Positions 36,432-46,504 of a stretch of 64,000 nt of DNA are shown here, piece by piece. The position numbers and the translations under genes are program-made. Each line of letters starts with the position of its first letter. Within the stretch, counting starts at the first letter, position 1. The DNA is from an uncultured Rubripirellula sp. (GTDB lineage Bacteria > Planctomycetota > Planctomycetia > Pirellulales > Pirellulaceae): positions 62,001-126,000 of the forward strand of contig CALJHC010000001.1 in NCBI GenBank assembly GCA_938075415.1, given 5' to 3'. A model generated the notes under the pieces. It ran no database searches. It was not told where the DNA came from and worked only from the letters and a program-made list of their open reading frames with translations.

Positions 36432-38591
36432 TCAACGAGCTTCTGCCTCGACCGCGAGGAGCTGATCGGCCAGTGCATTTTCATTGATCGCTTCAGACCA
36501 ATCCGCTGACTGCTGCGGATCGGTTGATATTAATGTCAGGTGTCCATGACGCTCCGCGGCAAGCATTGCAATCTGCGGTACAGTTGCCACTTTGCTCACG
36601 TTAAGAAGGTCTGGTGCGGAACGACGATTCACCTCAAGATTCCCTAGAGAAATGGAATCAAAATCTGAGGAATAAAGTGCAGCATAAAGAACTAACGTTG
36701 CCGCCTCCTCATTTCCTTCCAATCGCATCACATCGGTCTGTAATTCCGGAACGGATCGGATGACCTTCAATGCGTCCACGACATCGTGGACTTGCATTCC
36801 TGCGAGAGTTTGACCAAGTTGCATGAAGCGTCTTCGGATTTGAGTCTGTTGTTTTTCATCGGCAATCCAACGCCCGGGTCCAATGCCACGTGGTGCAACA
36901 ATGACCACACTTTGATCAGCGAGTTTTTCTCGAATCGAGGTTAAGGCTTTCGCATCCGAGAGATCGCTAGAAAACGTATTTGGAAAAAGGGTAACGAGTC
37001 CGGAAGAGAGTTCCGACCAGTCACTTTCCGTCACCACCTTGACCTCGGTCGCGGCTGCAATGTTTTTCCCAAGTGACAGGTGATAAAGAGCTAGCGGATA
37101 GAGTGTGCTCGTGTTGAATTTGATCTCTTGAAGAAAGATGCCATCATTCGATGATTTCTCTATTGATACAATCTGCACCTCGCTCGTTTTATCCGCCCAG
37201 CTTCTGAACGTCTGTTCGTTGAGTTGCCGAATCCATCGATCTCCACGACGCTTGAGTTCAGTCCGGGTTTTTGGCATGTCCGTCTCAGACACAGTTGGAA
37301 CAAAACTTTCGTGGATGGTGGTAACACGTTCATCTTGCGGCAGCTCGTCAAACACCTTGAGTTGCTCTGGCTCAAAAAGCTTGGTCGCTGGTAAGTCAAT
37401 TAGCTCGTCAGTCCCTCTTAAATAACGGTTGAACCAACGGAATGCGTGAATGCGCAATTCCTGAGTGTCGCGATGGGGGCCTTCTGTGATGTGCAGTCCA
37501 AGTTGTTCAGCCGCCCCATACAGGTCGTAAATCCGCGAAACTTTCTGGTGCACATCCACGACACCGTCAAGCGGGAAGATTCGATCTTTATCGGTATTAG
37601 AGATAAGCAATGGTCGCGGTGCTATGAGGGCGGCGACCATGGGGTAATCCCATTGATAGGTATTCACCATGAACATGCAGTCGCAATGTCCTTCAATGCA
37701 CCCATCGACGACATGGTTCTTTAGGCTTGTGATGCCGGCGACGGGAACTGCCACTTGAATACGTTCATCGATGGCAGCAATCCACCATGAGTAAGCGCCG
37801 CCGCCACTTCGCCCCGTAACACCGATACGGTTTGGATCGACTTCATCACGTGACTGAAGGTAGTCCAAGGAGCGAATACAATTCCATGCCTCAACTCCGG
37901 CCGGAGTGTAGCCGCGATTATTCCACCACCACATTTTCTCCCGATAAGTTCCGTGGTGAATCCCCTCAAGTTCGCCAAGTTGAATGGTGTCAATTGTCAG
38001 GCAAATGTAACCATTTCTCGCAAACCAAGCGCCGTGATGCTGGTAGTAGGTTTTGTTTCCGAAACTGATTCCATTCTTTTGCACTCTGCCATGACCGCAA
38101 ACATACAAAATCGCAGGCAAGGGTTTGTCCTGATTTTTTGGCCGATATAAATTCCCCGTCACATAAAGGCCAGGAGCTGATTCAAAGAACAGATTTTCCA
38201 CAACCACTCCGTCCGCCTCGGCTCCACCCGTAATCACAGGATTGAGTTCGGTCTTTTTTGGAAATGGATGCAGTCCGAGCATATCTAAGAGCTGTTGGCG
38301 ACGCTGCTGCTTCTGTTTCTCCCAATCAGTCAGGGAGCGAATGTCCGAGAGACAGTTCTTCGTCAGCTCTTGAGTTTGTGACGCGAAGTATCCCGCGACA
38401 ATCTGGTTACCGTCAGCTGACGAACTGGACTTTGCTGCCTGTCCGAAAGAGAAATCGGGGATGACCAAAAGGCCAACAGCAAGAGGAACCAGATGGCGAG
38501 CAAGACACGATAAAAAATCGGTGAGACGATTTAACGCAGGGAGAATTTTGTCTCGGTGTGCACCAGCAACTCGAAGAGCGGTGGAACGCAT
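36432..38591 (-). CDS. Secreted alpha/beta hydrolase (acetyl-xylan-esterase-like), copy 2
   Basis: 719 residues from the ATG at 38591; a signal segment follows after a charged stretch (HLVPLAVGLLVIPDFSFGQA). The first half carries the nucleophile elbow in VTGRSGGGAYSWW, an Asp in SNTDKDRIF and a His in TEGPHRDTQ. Cys residues in GCIEGHCDC recall the GGCYCENC of copy 1. The C-terminal half (about 480-719) is degenerate. It is probably an extracytoplasmic carbohydrate esterase. With copy 1 it brackets nagB, nagA and the nitroreductase gene. An upstream in-frame extension to 38657 starts with TTG and looks non-coding. Confidence 0.83.
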   Translation of the reverse strand: MRSTALRVAGAHRDKILPALNRLTDFLSCLARHLVPLAVGLLVIPDFSFGQAAKSSSSADGNQIVAGYFASQTQELTKNCLSDIRSLTDWEKQKQQRRQQLLDMLGLHPFPKKTELNPVITGGAEADGVVVENLFFESAPGLYVTGNLYRPKNQDKPLPAILYVCGHGRVQKNGISFGNKTYYQHHGAWFARNGYICLTIDTIQLGELEGIHHGTYREKMWWWNNRGYTPAGVEAWNCIRSLDYLQSRDEVDPNRIGVTGRSGGGAYSWWIAAIDERIQVAVPVAGITSLKNHVVDGCIEGHCDCMFMVNTYQWDYPMVAALIAPRPLLISNTDKDRIFPLDGVVDVHQKVSRIYDLYGAAEQLGLHITEGPHRDTQELRIHAFRWFNRYLRGTDELIDLPATKLFEPEQLKVFDELPQDERVTTIHESFVPTVSETDMPKTRTELKRRGDRWIRQLNEQTFRSWADKTSEVQIVSIEKSSNDGIFLQEIKFNTSTLYPLALYHLSLGKNIAAATEVKVVTESDWSELSSGLVTLFPNTFSSDLSDAKALTSIREKLADQSVVIVAPRGIGPGRWIADEKQQTQIRRRFMQLGQTLAGMQVHDVVDALKVIRSVPELQTDVMRLEGNEEAATLVLYAALYSSDFDSISLGNLEVNRRSAPDLLNVSKVATVPQIAMLAAERHGHLTLISTDPQQSADWSEAINENALADQLLAVEAEAR

Positions 38592-38790
38592 ATCAGAAAC
38601 CTTGACATGGAGGCGGGTTGGTTGCGAGCGATCCCTCGTGGGCAGTCTCGAACACAAGAAGCGCGGTCAACAGCCCCACAGGGCCATTACACACTCATGA
38701 GATCGCACGCTGAAAGGGGGCGTTGATCACTTGGATCAGCGTTATTCCTCATCCTAACAGTGTGAACGCATCCGATGTCAAAGGGGATGG

Positions 38791-40101
38791 TTACAGCTCA
38801 AGAAAAAGTCTTGACGGGTCTTCAATCACATCCTTGATGGTTTTCAAGAAACTGACCGCCTCACGTCCATCAACGATACGATGGTCATAGGTGAGGGCGA
38901 CGTACATCATGGGTCGAATCACAACCTCTCCGTCGACTGCGATCGGTCTTTGCTGAATTGAATGCAGGCCCAAAATACCACTTTGTGGAGGGTTCACGAT
39001 CGGTGTGCTGAGTAACGACCCGTAGACACCGCCGTTACTGATCGTGAACGTACCGCCAATCAAGTCATCTGCCTGAATCCGATTCTCGGATGCCTTTTTT
39101 ACGAAATCGCTTATGGTCAGTTCTATCTCTGCAAATGACATCCGTTCGACGTTACGAAGGATGGGTACAACGAGCCCCTTGCCTCCACCAATCGCCACAC
39201 CAATATCCTGATAGTGCCGATAGAGTACATGATCACCCTGAACTTCAGCGTTCACCGCAGGATAGCGGCGAAGTGCTTCGACCGCGGCTTTAGCAAAGAA
39301 CGACATGAAACCGAGCTTAACACCATGACGCTCTACGAAACGATCTTGATACTTTTTACGAATCGACATCACCGGTTGCATATCGATTTCATTAAAAGTC
39401 GTTAGCAACGCTGCTGTTTGCTGTGCTTCGACCAAACGGGCTGCGATGGTCCGCCGTAGCATACTGAGCGGCTTGATTTCCTCCGAGCGATGCGATTGAT
39501 TCTCGACAGCGAGTGCTCGCGGTACCGGGGGTGCTGTGATCGCTTGGCTTGTTTTTGGTGCGTCTAAAGTCGGTGCTGGATTTGCCCCTTGGTTGCCCTC
39601 AATGAAACCAAGCACATCTTCTTTCAAAAGTCTGCCGCCGGGACCTGTTGCGGAGATGACTGAAGCATCTAACCCATGCTCTTCTATGAGCCTTTCCGCT
39701 GCAGGCATGACAAACTTGGCCGACCCGACATTGTTTCCGGTTGCATCGGGATTGGCTGCAGCATCTTTCGTGGTCGCTTGATCCGCAGCGGAAGCCTCGG
39801 GTGCAGCGTTTGCTGTTGGTTTCGCTTGATTGTCTCCGCTCGGCTTCTCGGAGGGAGCAATCGAGGCAATGATTTCACCCACGGTGGCAAAATCTTCACT
39901 GTTCTTGAGGACACCCTGCAGAGTGCCGCTAGTCGGCGCGGGGATTTGCACCGATGCCTTTTCTGTCTCGATCTCTACAAGATCTTCACCCTCAGCAATC
40001 CATTCGCCTTCCTGCTTGAACCATTGGCCAATTTGAACTTCGCTAATGGATTCGCCAACGGTTGGCACTTCGACGTTAATTGATTCGCTCACGGAATTCA
40101 T
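38791..40101 (-). CDS. sucB: Dihydrolipoyllysine succinyltransferase (E2 of 2-oxoglutarate dehydrogenase)
   Basis: 436 residues. The N-terminal lipoyl domain has its acceptor Lys in EIETEKASV (about residue 48). An Ala/Pro/Asp-rich linker (about 85-125) and an E1/E3-binding domain (about 128-165, ending GRLLKEDVL) lead to the catalytic domain. The active-site His and Asp are in [11 protein letters not shown]. The start of the catalytic domain ([23 protein letters not shown]) fits succinyl- rather than acetyltransferases. It acts in the TCA cycle. The E1 (sucA) gene is not in the window; it lies neither just upstream nor downstream. Confidence 0.93.
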   Translation of the reverse strand: MNSVSESINVEVPTVGESISEVQIGQWFKQEGEWIAEGEDLVEIETEKASVQIPAPTSGTLQGVLKNSEDFATVGEIIASIAPSEKPSGDNQAKPTANAAPEASAADQATTKDAAANPDATGNNVGSAKFVMPAAERLIEEHGLDASVISATGPGGRLLKEDVLGFIEGNQGANPAPTLDAPKTSQAITAPPVPRALAVENQSHRSEEIKPLSMLRRTIAARLVEAQQTAALLTTFNEIDMQPVMSIRKKYQDRFVERHGVKLGFMSFFAKAAVEALRRYPAVNAEVQGDHVLYRHYQDIGVAIGGGKGLVVPILRNVERMSFAEIELTISDFVKKASENRIQADDLIGGTFTISNGGVYGSLLSTPIVNPPQSGILGLHSIQQRPIAVDGEVVIRPMMYVALTYDHRIVDGREAVSFLKTIKDVIEDPSRLFLEL

Positions 40102-40516
40102 TGCTCAGGTGGATCGGGGCGTATTTCAAAGCGTGCGAGGTCGGGGACGATTCTGACGTCCCGACAACTAATGACCTCCAGTTCAGGATACCGATGTTTT
40201 CAAGGTTAGTCATGAACCAACCGAGCGAAATACGACATCCCCCACATCCTTTTTTCGACAATTTCCTGACTCAGCTTGTCAGATTTGAAACTTGGAATCA
40301 AAGGTTTTCTGAGGCGGTCCTGTCCCAAAAGGTTTTCCGAAAGTAACGGTTAGATCGTCAGGATTGGTCGCAACCACCCTTTTTTTCAAATTCCCGACTT
40401 CTCGCAGGACGGACTTCACTGGGCTGCGTCGGAGGAACGATTCCTGAGGATGGACCAACCCCGGCGGGTTGGATCCGCAAAGTTTTTACCCAATCCACCA
40501 AATTCCATCCGTTGTC
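40102..40516. other. Intergenic region between divergent sucB and DNase-I-fold gene
   Basis: It should carry both promoters. A T-rich stretch lies near 40378-40386. No gene or repeat was recognised; open frames here are short and have no recognisable sequence. Confidence 0.35.
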
Positions 40517-41599
40517 ATGTCAGACTCAGATCGCGGTCATCCAATCCAAGCGGCACTGATCGTGTTGTTGTTGATCGGTGGTGGATGGTACTTCGTGCGC
40601 CATTATGAGGTCGCAGGATTGGGGGACTTGATCATCATTCCGAAGACGGAATCAGACGATGCGGCGATGTTTGCAAGCTACCAGGATTCGAGTCTCGCAG
40701 CGACAACTGCAAGTGAGCTGATCAGCCAAACTCGTGATGCACCGAATGATGCGTCGATCTTCAATTCAGGGGTTGCGATCTCCCCGGGGGGCTTGGTGCC
40801 CGGTACGCTGGGGAGTCGGCCCGCACTGACCAACCTCAAAATCGCTTCCTGGGCCTTGGACGGATTTGGCCCAACGAAGCTATCGAATTCACTCGCACGT
40901 CAGAATCTTGCCAAGGTCATTCGCAGGTTTGATATTGTTGCTTTACAGCAGATTGCATCGATCGAGCGTGATCTCATTCCCCGACTGGTTGATGCGATCA
41001 ACCATGGTGAAACTCGTTACGATTTTGTGTTGGGTGAGCCGACCGGACCGAAAGATCGCCCCGAGCAACTCGCCTTTATTTTTGATACCTCGCGAGTTCG
41101 CGTTGACCGAAGGCAAACTTACACCGTTCAAGATCCAACAAACCGACTCACCTACGATCCGTTGGTTGCATGGTTTCGGGCAGCAGAGCCTTTGGCAAAC
41201 CTAGCTTGGACCTTTTCACTGGTCAATGTACGGATTGATCTGGGGAACGCCCCATCAGAGGTGGCGTTACTTCCCGAAGTCATGCGATCCATTCGAGAAG
41301 ATGGACGCGGTGAAGATGATGTTGTTTTGGCTGGACTTTTTCAAGCCGATGACTCCTACCTTGTACCAGCCCTTGGAGGCGACTCGATCTTGACGGCAGT
41401 CAGGGGACGGGCCACCGATGTGTTTGGCAAGTATCAAACGAGTAATTTATTGCTCGATACGCGTCACACCACAGAATGCATCGGGCGTGGCGGAGTTCTT
41501 GATTACCCCCGTCTCTTTGATCTCAATCAAACCGAGGCTGAATCCGTCAGTGGTCAGTTGCCGGTCTATGCAGAATTCGCTGCCATGGAAGGCATTTAA
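40517..41599 (+). CDS. Membrane-anchored DNase-I-fold (EEP) protein without catalytic residues
   Basis: 360 residues from the ATG at 40517; the longer frame begins with TTG at 40469. One transmembrane segment (about 11-28, AALIVLLLIGGGWYFV) is followed by a disordered linker and an endonuclease/exonuclease/phosphatase-like domain (about 105-360). The fold motifs are recognisable but the catalytic positions are changed: the Asn of the first strand reads SWAL, the metal Glu reads LQQ, the His strand reads VNVRID, the G-D-F-N motif reads A-G-L-F and the S-D-H motif reads S-G-Q. It is therefore probably a binding protein, not a nuclease. It has no operon partner. Confidence 0.75.
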   Translation: MSDSDRGHPIQAALIVLLLIGGGWYFVRHYEVAGLGDLIIIPKTESDDAAMFASYQDSSLAATTASELISQTRDAPNDASIFNSGVAISPGGLVPGTLGSRPALTNLKIASWALDGFGPTKLSNSLARQNLAKVIRRFDIVALQQIASIERDLIPRLVDAINHGETRYDFVLGEPTGPKDRPEQLAFIFDTSRVRVDRRQTYTVQDPTNRLTYDPLVAWFRAAEPLANLAWTFSLVNVRIDLGNAPSEVALLPEVMRSIREDGRGEDDVVLAGLFQADDSYLVPALGGDSILTAVRGRATDVFGKYQTSNLLLDTRHTTECIGRGGVLDYPRLFDLNQTEAESVSGQLPVYAEFAAMEGI

Positions 41600-41978
41600 T
41601 ATTTAGATTGTGCTGACGTCTGCGGGAATCTCTCAGGGATCCAAGGTTCCCCTGGCATAGTTCTGACGCCAAAAGACTTCACCGCGGCCGACGTGTGATC
41701 CCCAACATTCCAGTTTCAACACAAAGCGATGTCGTTCAACAATCTTGGTGTGGCTGTGGCAGGGATAATGAGTGAACGAGGATTCTGACCACCTCAAAGA
41801 CAGTGACCCACCAAACCTGAGTTGACTCACGATCGATCTTCCACTCGAGCGTCTTGAAATCAGTGATTCCAAACAGGGGAGACTCGGGACATCGGCATAC
41901 CGCAACGGAAGGTTCTACCCACTGAAAGTCTTCTACAGCGTTTGTCCAACCTTGCAGCAGACTTCAAGAGCGTCATCA
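41600..41978. other. Intergenic region between convergent genes
   Basis: It lies between the ends of the DNase-I-fold and HD-GYP genes. No gene, repeat or clear terminator hairpin was seen. Confidence 0.35.
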
Positions 41979-43175
41979 CTAACCGTGCAATTCCATGAAT
42001 TGATTCTGAACCGCGATGATCTCAGGTTGACGACGCATGAAGGCATCGAGAACTCTTGGATCAAAGTGTTTTCCTCTACCCTGTTCCAGAGTATTGATGC
42101 AATCGTTCAGGCAAAACGCCTCTTTGTAGGAACGTGGTGAGCTCAAAGCGTCGAAGACGTCAGCGATCGCCACAATGCGTCCCTCCAGAGGAATGGACTC
42201 ACCCTTCAAGCCTCTGGGGTATCCGGAGCCATCCCATTTCTCATGATGCGATCCCGCAATCACGGACGCTAGTCTCAAAAGCGGCGAATGAGTTGAGCCA
42301 AGAATGGTTGGGCCAAGACTTGCATGTTGCTTGAATTGTTCGGCATCTTCTTGACTTCCAGTCTCTCTACCTGGTTTTTCAATCTGGCCCGAGGTCGGAT
42401 TCATGATCTCTAGACCAATCCCACAATGCTGTTGAATGATTTCATATTCCTCAGCATCAAGTTTTCCTGCTTTGTGAAGGATGGCATCAGGGATACCAAT
42501 CTTACCAACGTCATGCAGTTTGGCTGCTTGTTCGATTAGCTCCACTTGATCTCGGCTGAATCCAAGTTCCTCAGCGATCATACCGGTGTATCGGCCAACA
42601 CGAGTGACATGATTACCAGTGTCATCATCCCTGTACTCTCCAGCGCGTGCGAGACAATGAATCGCTTCTCGTCGTGATTCTTCCAATTCGCGAGTTCGCT
42701 CCCTGACTCTTTCTTCAAGCATTTCAGAATGCTTCGCGAGGTGATCCTGATAGGCTTTTACCGCAAGCACATTTTCAAGACGCAAAGTCAGTTCAGACGG
42801 ATCAACCGGCTTTGCCAAGAAGTCGGATGCGCCGAGACGAAGAGCTTCTAGTTTGATTTCGGGATCCTCAGCAGCTGTGAGTACTAGCACTGGAAGCAGT
42901 CGATAGCGATCCAGTTGCCGCATCGTGGCGAGGATTTCTAATCCGGACACATGTGGCATATTGATATCCAACAACAGAATGTCGGGCTCACAACGGTCCA
43001 TTAAACTAATTGCGTCACGAGCATCAGTCGTGGATTCAAAATTACCGAAACCCGCTTCGGCCAGATAAGCTTTTACCACTTCAATATTAATACGCTCGTC
43101 ATCGATAATTGTGACGCAGGCATTTCGATTGATTTTGCGCTCGATTGTCATAGTTGCAGGTTCAAGCGAAATCAT
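41979..43175 (-). CDS. Response regulator with HD-GYP domain
   Basis: 398 residues. A receiver domain (about 20-140) has the phosphoacceptor Asp in LLLDINMP and the conserved Lys in FLAKPVD. A coiled coil (about 145-175) links it to an HD-GYP domain with metal residues HDVGKIGIPD and the signature HHEKWDGSGYP. HD-GYP proteins hydrolyse cyclic-di-GMP, so it may oppose the GGDEF domain of the regulator at 1351-3363. An insertion around the linker (about 275-300, rich in Gly, Glu and Gln) is unusual. ATGs at 43175 and 43151 are both possible. No kinase is adjacent. Confidence 0.9.
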   Translation of the reverse strand: MISLEPATMTIERKINRNACVTIIDDERINIEVVKAYLAEAGFGNFESTTDARDAISLMDRCEPDILLLDINMPHVSGLEILATMRQLDRYRLLPVLVLTAAEDPEIKLEALRLGASDFLAKPVDPSELTLRLENVLAVKAYQDHLAKHSEMLEERVRERTRELEESRREAIHCLARAGEYRDDDTGNHVTRVGRYTGMIAEELGFSRDQVELIEQAAKLHDVGKIGIPDAILHKAGKLDAEEYEIIQQHCGIGLEIMNPTSGQIEKPGRETGSQEDAEQFKQHASLGPTILGSTHSPLLRLASVIAGSHHEKWDGSGYPRGLKGESIPLEGRIVAIADVFDALSSPRSYKEAFCLNDCINTLEQGRGKHFDPRVLDAFMRRQPEIIAVQNQFMELHG

Positions 43176-43675
43176 GGCGTTGTCTTGAGGGGCGTTAAAG
43201 ACGATCGATAAAACGGCAGACCGACGAAGGGGAGGAATCGCCGATGCACGCAGCTCGATTCAATTCCATCGGTGTTGTTAATATCGAGCGGAGATTCAAC
43301 CCACTAGAACGTAGGTCATACTTTTCATCGACGCCTCGACACATTCGAGTTGATCGTCGACTTCCCGCAGCACTTACTGCTTGAACGGATTATGACGATC
43401 ATGCACCGAGCAATGACTTAATGAAACTCAATTGGCTCGCTGATGGTTGATGAATTCATTCACATCTCACCCTGTACCAAACCGCAATCAATCGGTACCC
43501 GAATCTTCTGAATGGTGGTATTTGAAAGAACTCATATCGGTTCAGGCTTAAAAATCAATACTCGCGGGCAGAGAGTCAACTTAGTTAGTTAATCGGGCGA
43601 GATGGATCAGCGCGACCCCTCCCTTTGATGCCATCCTTACAGGAGTCGATGTGATTCATCTCACAAAGCGTCTGC
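43176..43675. other. Intergenic region
   Basis: It lies upstream of the HD-GYP gene and after the next small gene. I see no gene, repeat or hairpin; the HD-GYP promoter is expected here. Confidence 0.35.
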
Positions 43676-44002
43676 TCAACCCTCCATCACGGCTTGTTTA
43701 ATTGCCTTCACAATTGATTTCTGACCCAATGTTTCAAAACCCAGTTCGCTGACGGCAATACCCAGGCTCTTCGCCAATTCGATGGCTAAATCTGAATCCC
43801 GCACGCCATGGTATTGATTGGTCATTCGATTATCCGCATAGATGGTCTGCGTGTCATTTTGGTATCCCGACTCGTAAGCATCAGATAATTTATCGATCCA
43901 ATGCTTTGGCACACCTTGTTCGATGCAATATTCGACACTCCAGATTTCGTCACCCCGGCACTGACTCAGAAGCGCCAGTGCGCGATCGCGTCTGATGTCC
44001 AT
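43676..44002 (-). CDS. Small protein of unknown function
   Basis: 108 residues, starting MDIRRDRALALL. It looks globular and cytosolic, with a helical C-terminus (DLAIELAKSLGIAVSEL). The conserved-looking central stretch reads SGYQNDTQTIY. There is no signal peptide, no membrane span and no Cys cluster except one pair. I do not recognise it. Large non-coding stretches flank it on both sides, so it is probably expressed alone. Confidence 0.55.
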   Translation of the reverse strand: MDIRRDRALALLSQCRGDEIWSVEYCIEQGVPKHWIDKLSDAYESGYQNDTQTIYADNRMTNQYHGVRDSDLAIELAKSLGIAVSELGFETLGQKSIVKAIKQAVMEG

Positions 44003-44707
44003 GATCTCATTCTCCCGTTGAACATTGCGATAACCAAAGTTGAAGAGTTCAGGGTGAAGAGTGTAGGGAATTTAAGTAGGTCGTCTAGCGAGCCAAAATT
44101 TTTGAGCGATGTTTTTTGTTAGCGAGTCTTAACAATCGCGTTGCTTATCCTCGCACTCGACAAAAAACAGAAGGTGTGTGACATCGAAGCCGCATCTTTG
44201 GCCTCCTAAAACCCGTTCCATTGATGGTGCATTCCTACGCTAACGGGGATACGTCAATCAGACGGCTAGTGAACCAAATTTAGCTTCTCAAAATTGTTAA
44301 CCCAACAGCTATCAAATCCTCTAACAAAAATCGCTTCATTCAATCTGAGATTATTTTGGCCAACTCGCCGAGGATGATTTCAGTCTTTGTCAAGATTGAA
44401 GTGCGTTGGAGAATCAAGATGTGTGTGTCCTGAAACTCTCTGGACACAACCAACCACTTATTTGACTCAAGTGAGAGTCACATTGCTCAAGCTTTCTGCT
44501 TGTGATTGCGTAGAAAAAAAAGCAACAACTAAACAAAAGAACCAACAGGTGATCCGCATCAACAGGCAGGGATTCCACAATTTACATCTCGCCCATGACC
44601 AGAAGGCTGACAGAATACAGTAAGCATGTCGTATTGCTGTCAGTCCACCAGATTCCACTGCTATGGAGTCGGGAACAAAAGGTGAATCCTTGATGACCAA
44701 CCGCCAA
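44003..44707. other. Long AT-rich intergenic region
   Basis: It is poorer in G+C than its neighbours by eye, with several A and T runs. It should contain the promoter of the small unknown gene at 43676-44002. Short frames on both strands have no recognisable sequence. Confidence 0.35.
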
Positions 44708-46504
44708 TCAATCTTCTGTCTTCATATCGGGCACAATCTCGAGCCACAGCGGCTGCGTAGCCGGCATTGGAACAGTGATGCGAACATTCCCGATCGCAGG
44801 ACCGCCGGGAATCGGTATTGATGTGCTCGGAAATACTGAAGTAGCACGAATGTCCACTTTAATTTCCGGATCTGACTCATCACTTGACTCACTTTCTGGC
44901 AAGTACCATACCTGACGATTGGGGACACCTTCGTATCGCCAATGGTTTGCTAACGCCCTCGGAAAATTCACCTTGGATGAGTCCTTCACATCCGTGCTCA
45001 GGTTTAATTGAAGCATTCCGTCAAGAGAATTGATTGGAAAAGTACGCGGAAGACGAGCCAAGGGAATGTTCCGCCAGGGTAGTTGTTCGCTGCCCCCGTT
45101 TTTCACTTTCATGACTTCTGAAAAATCATGTTGCGGGTAGAGATTAGATAATGCCTCAGGCAACGCTGTCTGAGCCGCTGCTACGGAATGCTCCTGAGGA
45201 TTGGGCAACAATTCAATTTCTCGCCAGAAGAACTGAGCATTAAACTGTGTTGTGAATTCGCAAGCTATCATCGGCGCGCTGTCGGTTGTCGCATGAGGAA
45301 GAAAACCCATGCGGTTCGGATGCGCGGAATCAAACAAAATCTCGATGACTGGTTGGGCGCCAGACTCAAACGGTTGGAAATGCGCAAAGAGTCGCATCTT
45401 GTCACCCTTCGCATCGATTGCCTTCTCAGTGACCCGCTCATTCACTGAAGTAGTGTCGTATTGCTCAGGCGGCGCGATCGTATCCCGAAATGAAATCGGC
45501 TTGCCAAAACCAGCGGTCGGCATCGATTTCGATTCCCCCCCTGACAGCATCGCTGTTGATTCGTTTAACAAGACAGGTCGAATTGAAACACCAAAATTAG
45601 GGTGGTCCCATTGTGAATCATCACCAAAAATTGATTCCAGCGAAGGCTCAATACAAAGCAATCCCTCCAGACCCTGTTGACGAGAGCGACCGACCTTGAT
45701 GCCTTGTCGATGGCCCAACATCTTACGAAATACACTTTCTGCCAGGAAAAAAACGTTTGGCGAGCGTTTCGGAAAAAGCGATCGCGGCGAAATCCACAAT
45801 AGGTTTCCCTTTTTGTCGTACTCGCTAGGAATCCGTACGCTCCCAAACTTCATAAGCGGGTGTTCAACCTCATGATATTGGACCTTTAGTTTCAGTGGCA
45901 CATCCATCGGGTAGGTTGTTGATTGTTTTGATATATCACCGCTACTTCGACTCCCGTTTGAAGCCAACCAATCTGGACCATGCTTTCGCTGCAGAACCAT
46001 TTCCCCGTCGATATAAACTTTTGTGTGGTGGCCTTCCTTATCGCTGTGGTACCTGAGGTGAATCAAGTGTGTACCCTCTGGAAGGTCTACGGCCTGATAC
46101 TCAACTAGAAATTCTTGTTCGACGAAACCCGTGAGACCCTCAGTGGCTAATCGCAATTCCAGATCAGTCCCCGCGGGAGCAAAGTACTTCCAAGCACTGA
46201 TTTGGTGCCAGATACTCGGTAAGCTTCTTGCGCAAAACTGTTCCCTACTGGTGACATTCAGCTCCAAGGTCGCAAGCCGCATCGTTTCGATTTCCGATTC
46301 GAGGATCGGAATTTGCCGTCGTGCGAAAATGACGGGAAGCCAACCCGCCACCACAGCTGTCAGCAATAAAACTTGCAAAAGGCTAAATCGAATTCGGCGT
46401 TTTGCAATTCGCGATTTAGGGTCATTCTCTGAGCTATTATCACCAACCGTGGATTTGTCGCTGAAGGTTTTGCTTTTGGCAGAATGGTCGACACCTTTGC
46501 TCAT
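44708..46504 (-). CDS. Membrane-anchored protein of unknown function (planctomycetal N-terminal anchor)
   Basis: 598 residues. A charged cytosolic N-terminus (about 1-37) precedes one transmembrane segment with the R-F-S-L-L-Q-V-L-L-L anchor seen in many planctomycete membrane proteins (about 40-62). The large exterior part is beta-rich; a jelly-roll-like region (about 110-240) includes GTHLIHLRYHSD. No catalytic motif is recognised. Its start codon overlaps the stop of the upstream gene (ATGA), so the two are translated together and may interact. Confidence 0.65.
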   Translation of the reverse strand: MSKGVDHSAKSKTFSDKSTVGDNSSENDPKSRIAKRRIRFSLLQVLLLTAVVAGWLPVIFARRQIPILESEIETMRLATLELNVTSREQFCARSLPSIWHQISAWKYFAPAGTDLELRLATEGLTGFVEQEFLVEYQAVDLPEGTHLIHLRYHSDKEGHHTKVYIDGEMVLQRKHGPDWLASNGSRSSGDISKQSTTYPMDVPLKLKVQYHEVEHPLMKFGSVRIPSEYDKKGNLLWISPRSLFPKRSPNVFFLAESVFRKMLGHRQGIKVGRSRQQGLEGLLCIEPSLESIFGDDSQWDHPNFGVSIRPVLLNESTAMLSGGESKSMPTAGFGKPISFRDTIAPPEQYDTTSVNERVTEKAIDAKGDKMRLFAHFQPFESGAQPVIEILFDSAHPNRMGFLPHATTDSAPMIACEFTTQFNAQFFWREIELLPNPQEHSVAAAQTALPEALSNLYPQHDFSEVMKVKNGGSEQLPWRNIPLARLPRTFPINSLDGMLQLNLSTDVKDSSKVNFPRALANHWRYEGVPNRQVWYLPESESSDESDPEIKVDIRATSVFPSTSIPIPGGPAIGNVRITVPMPATQPLWLEIVPDMKTED

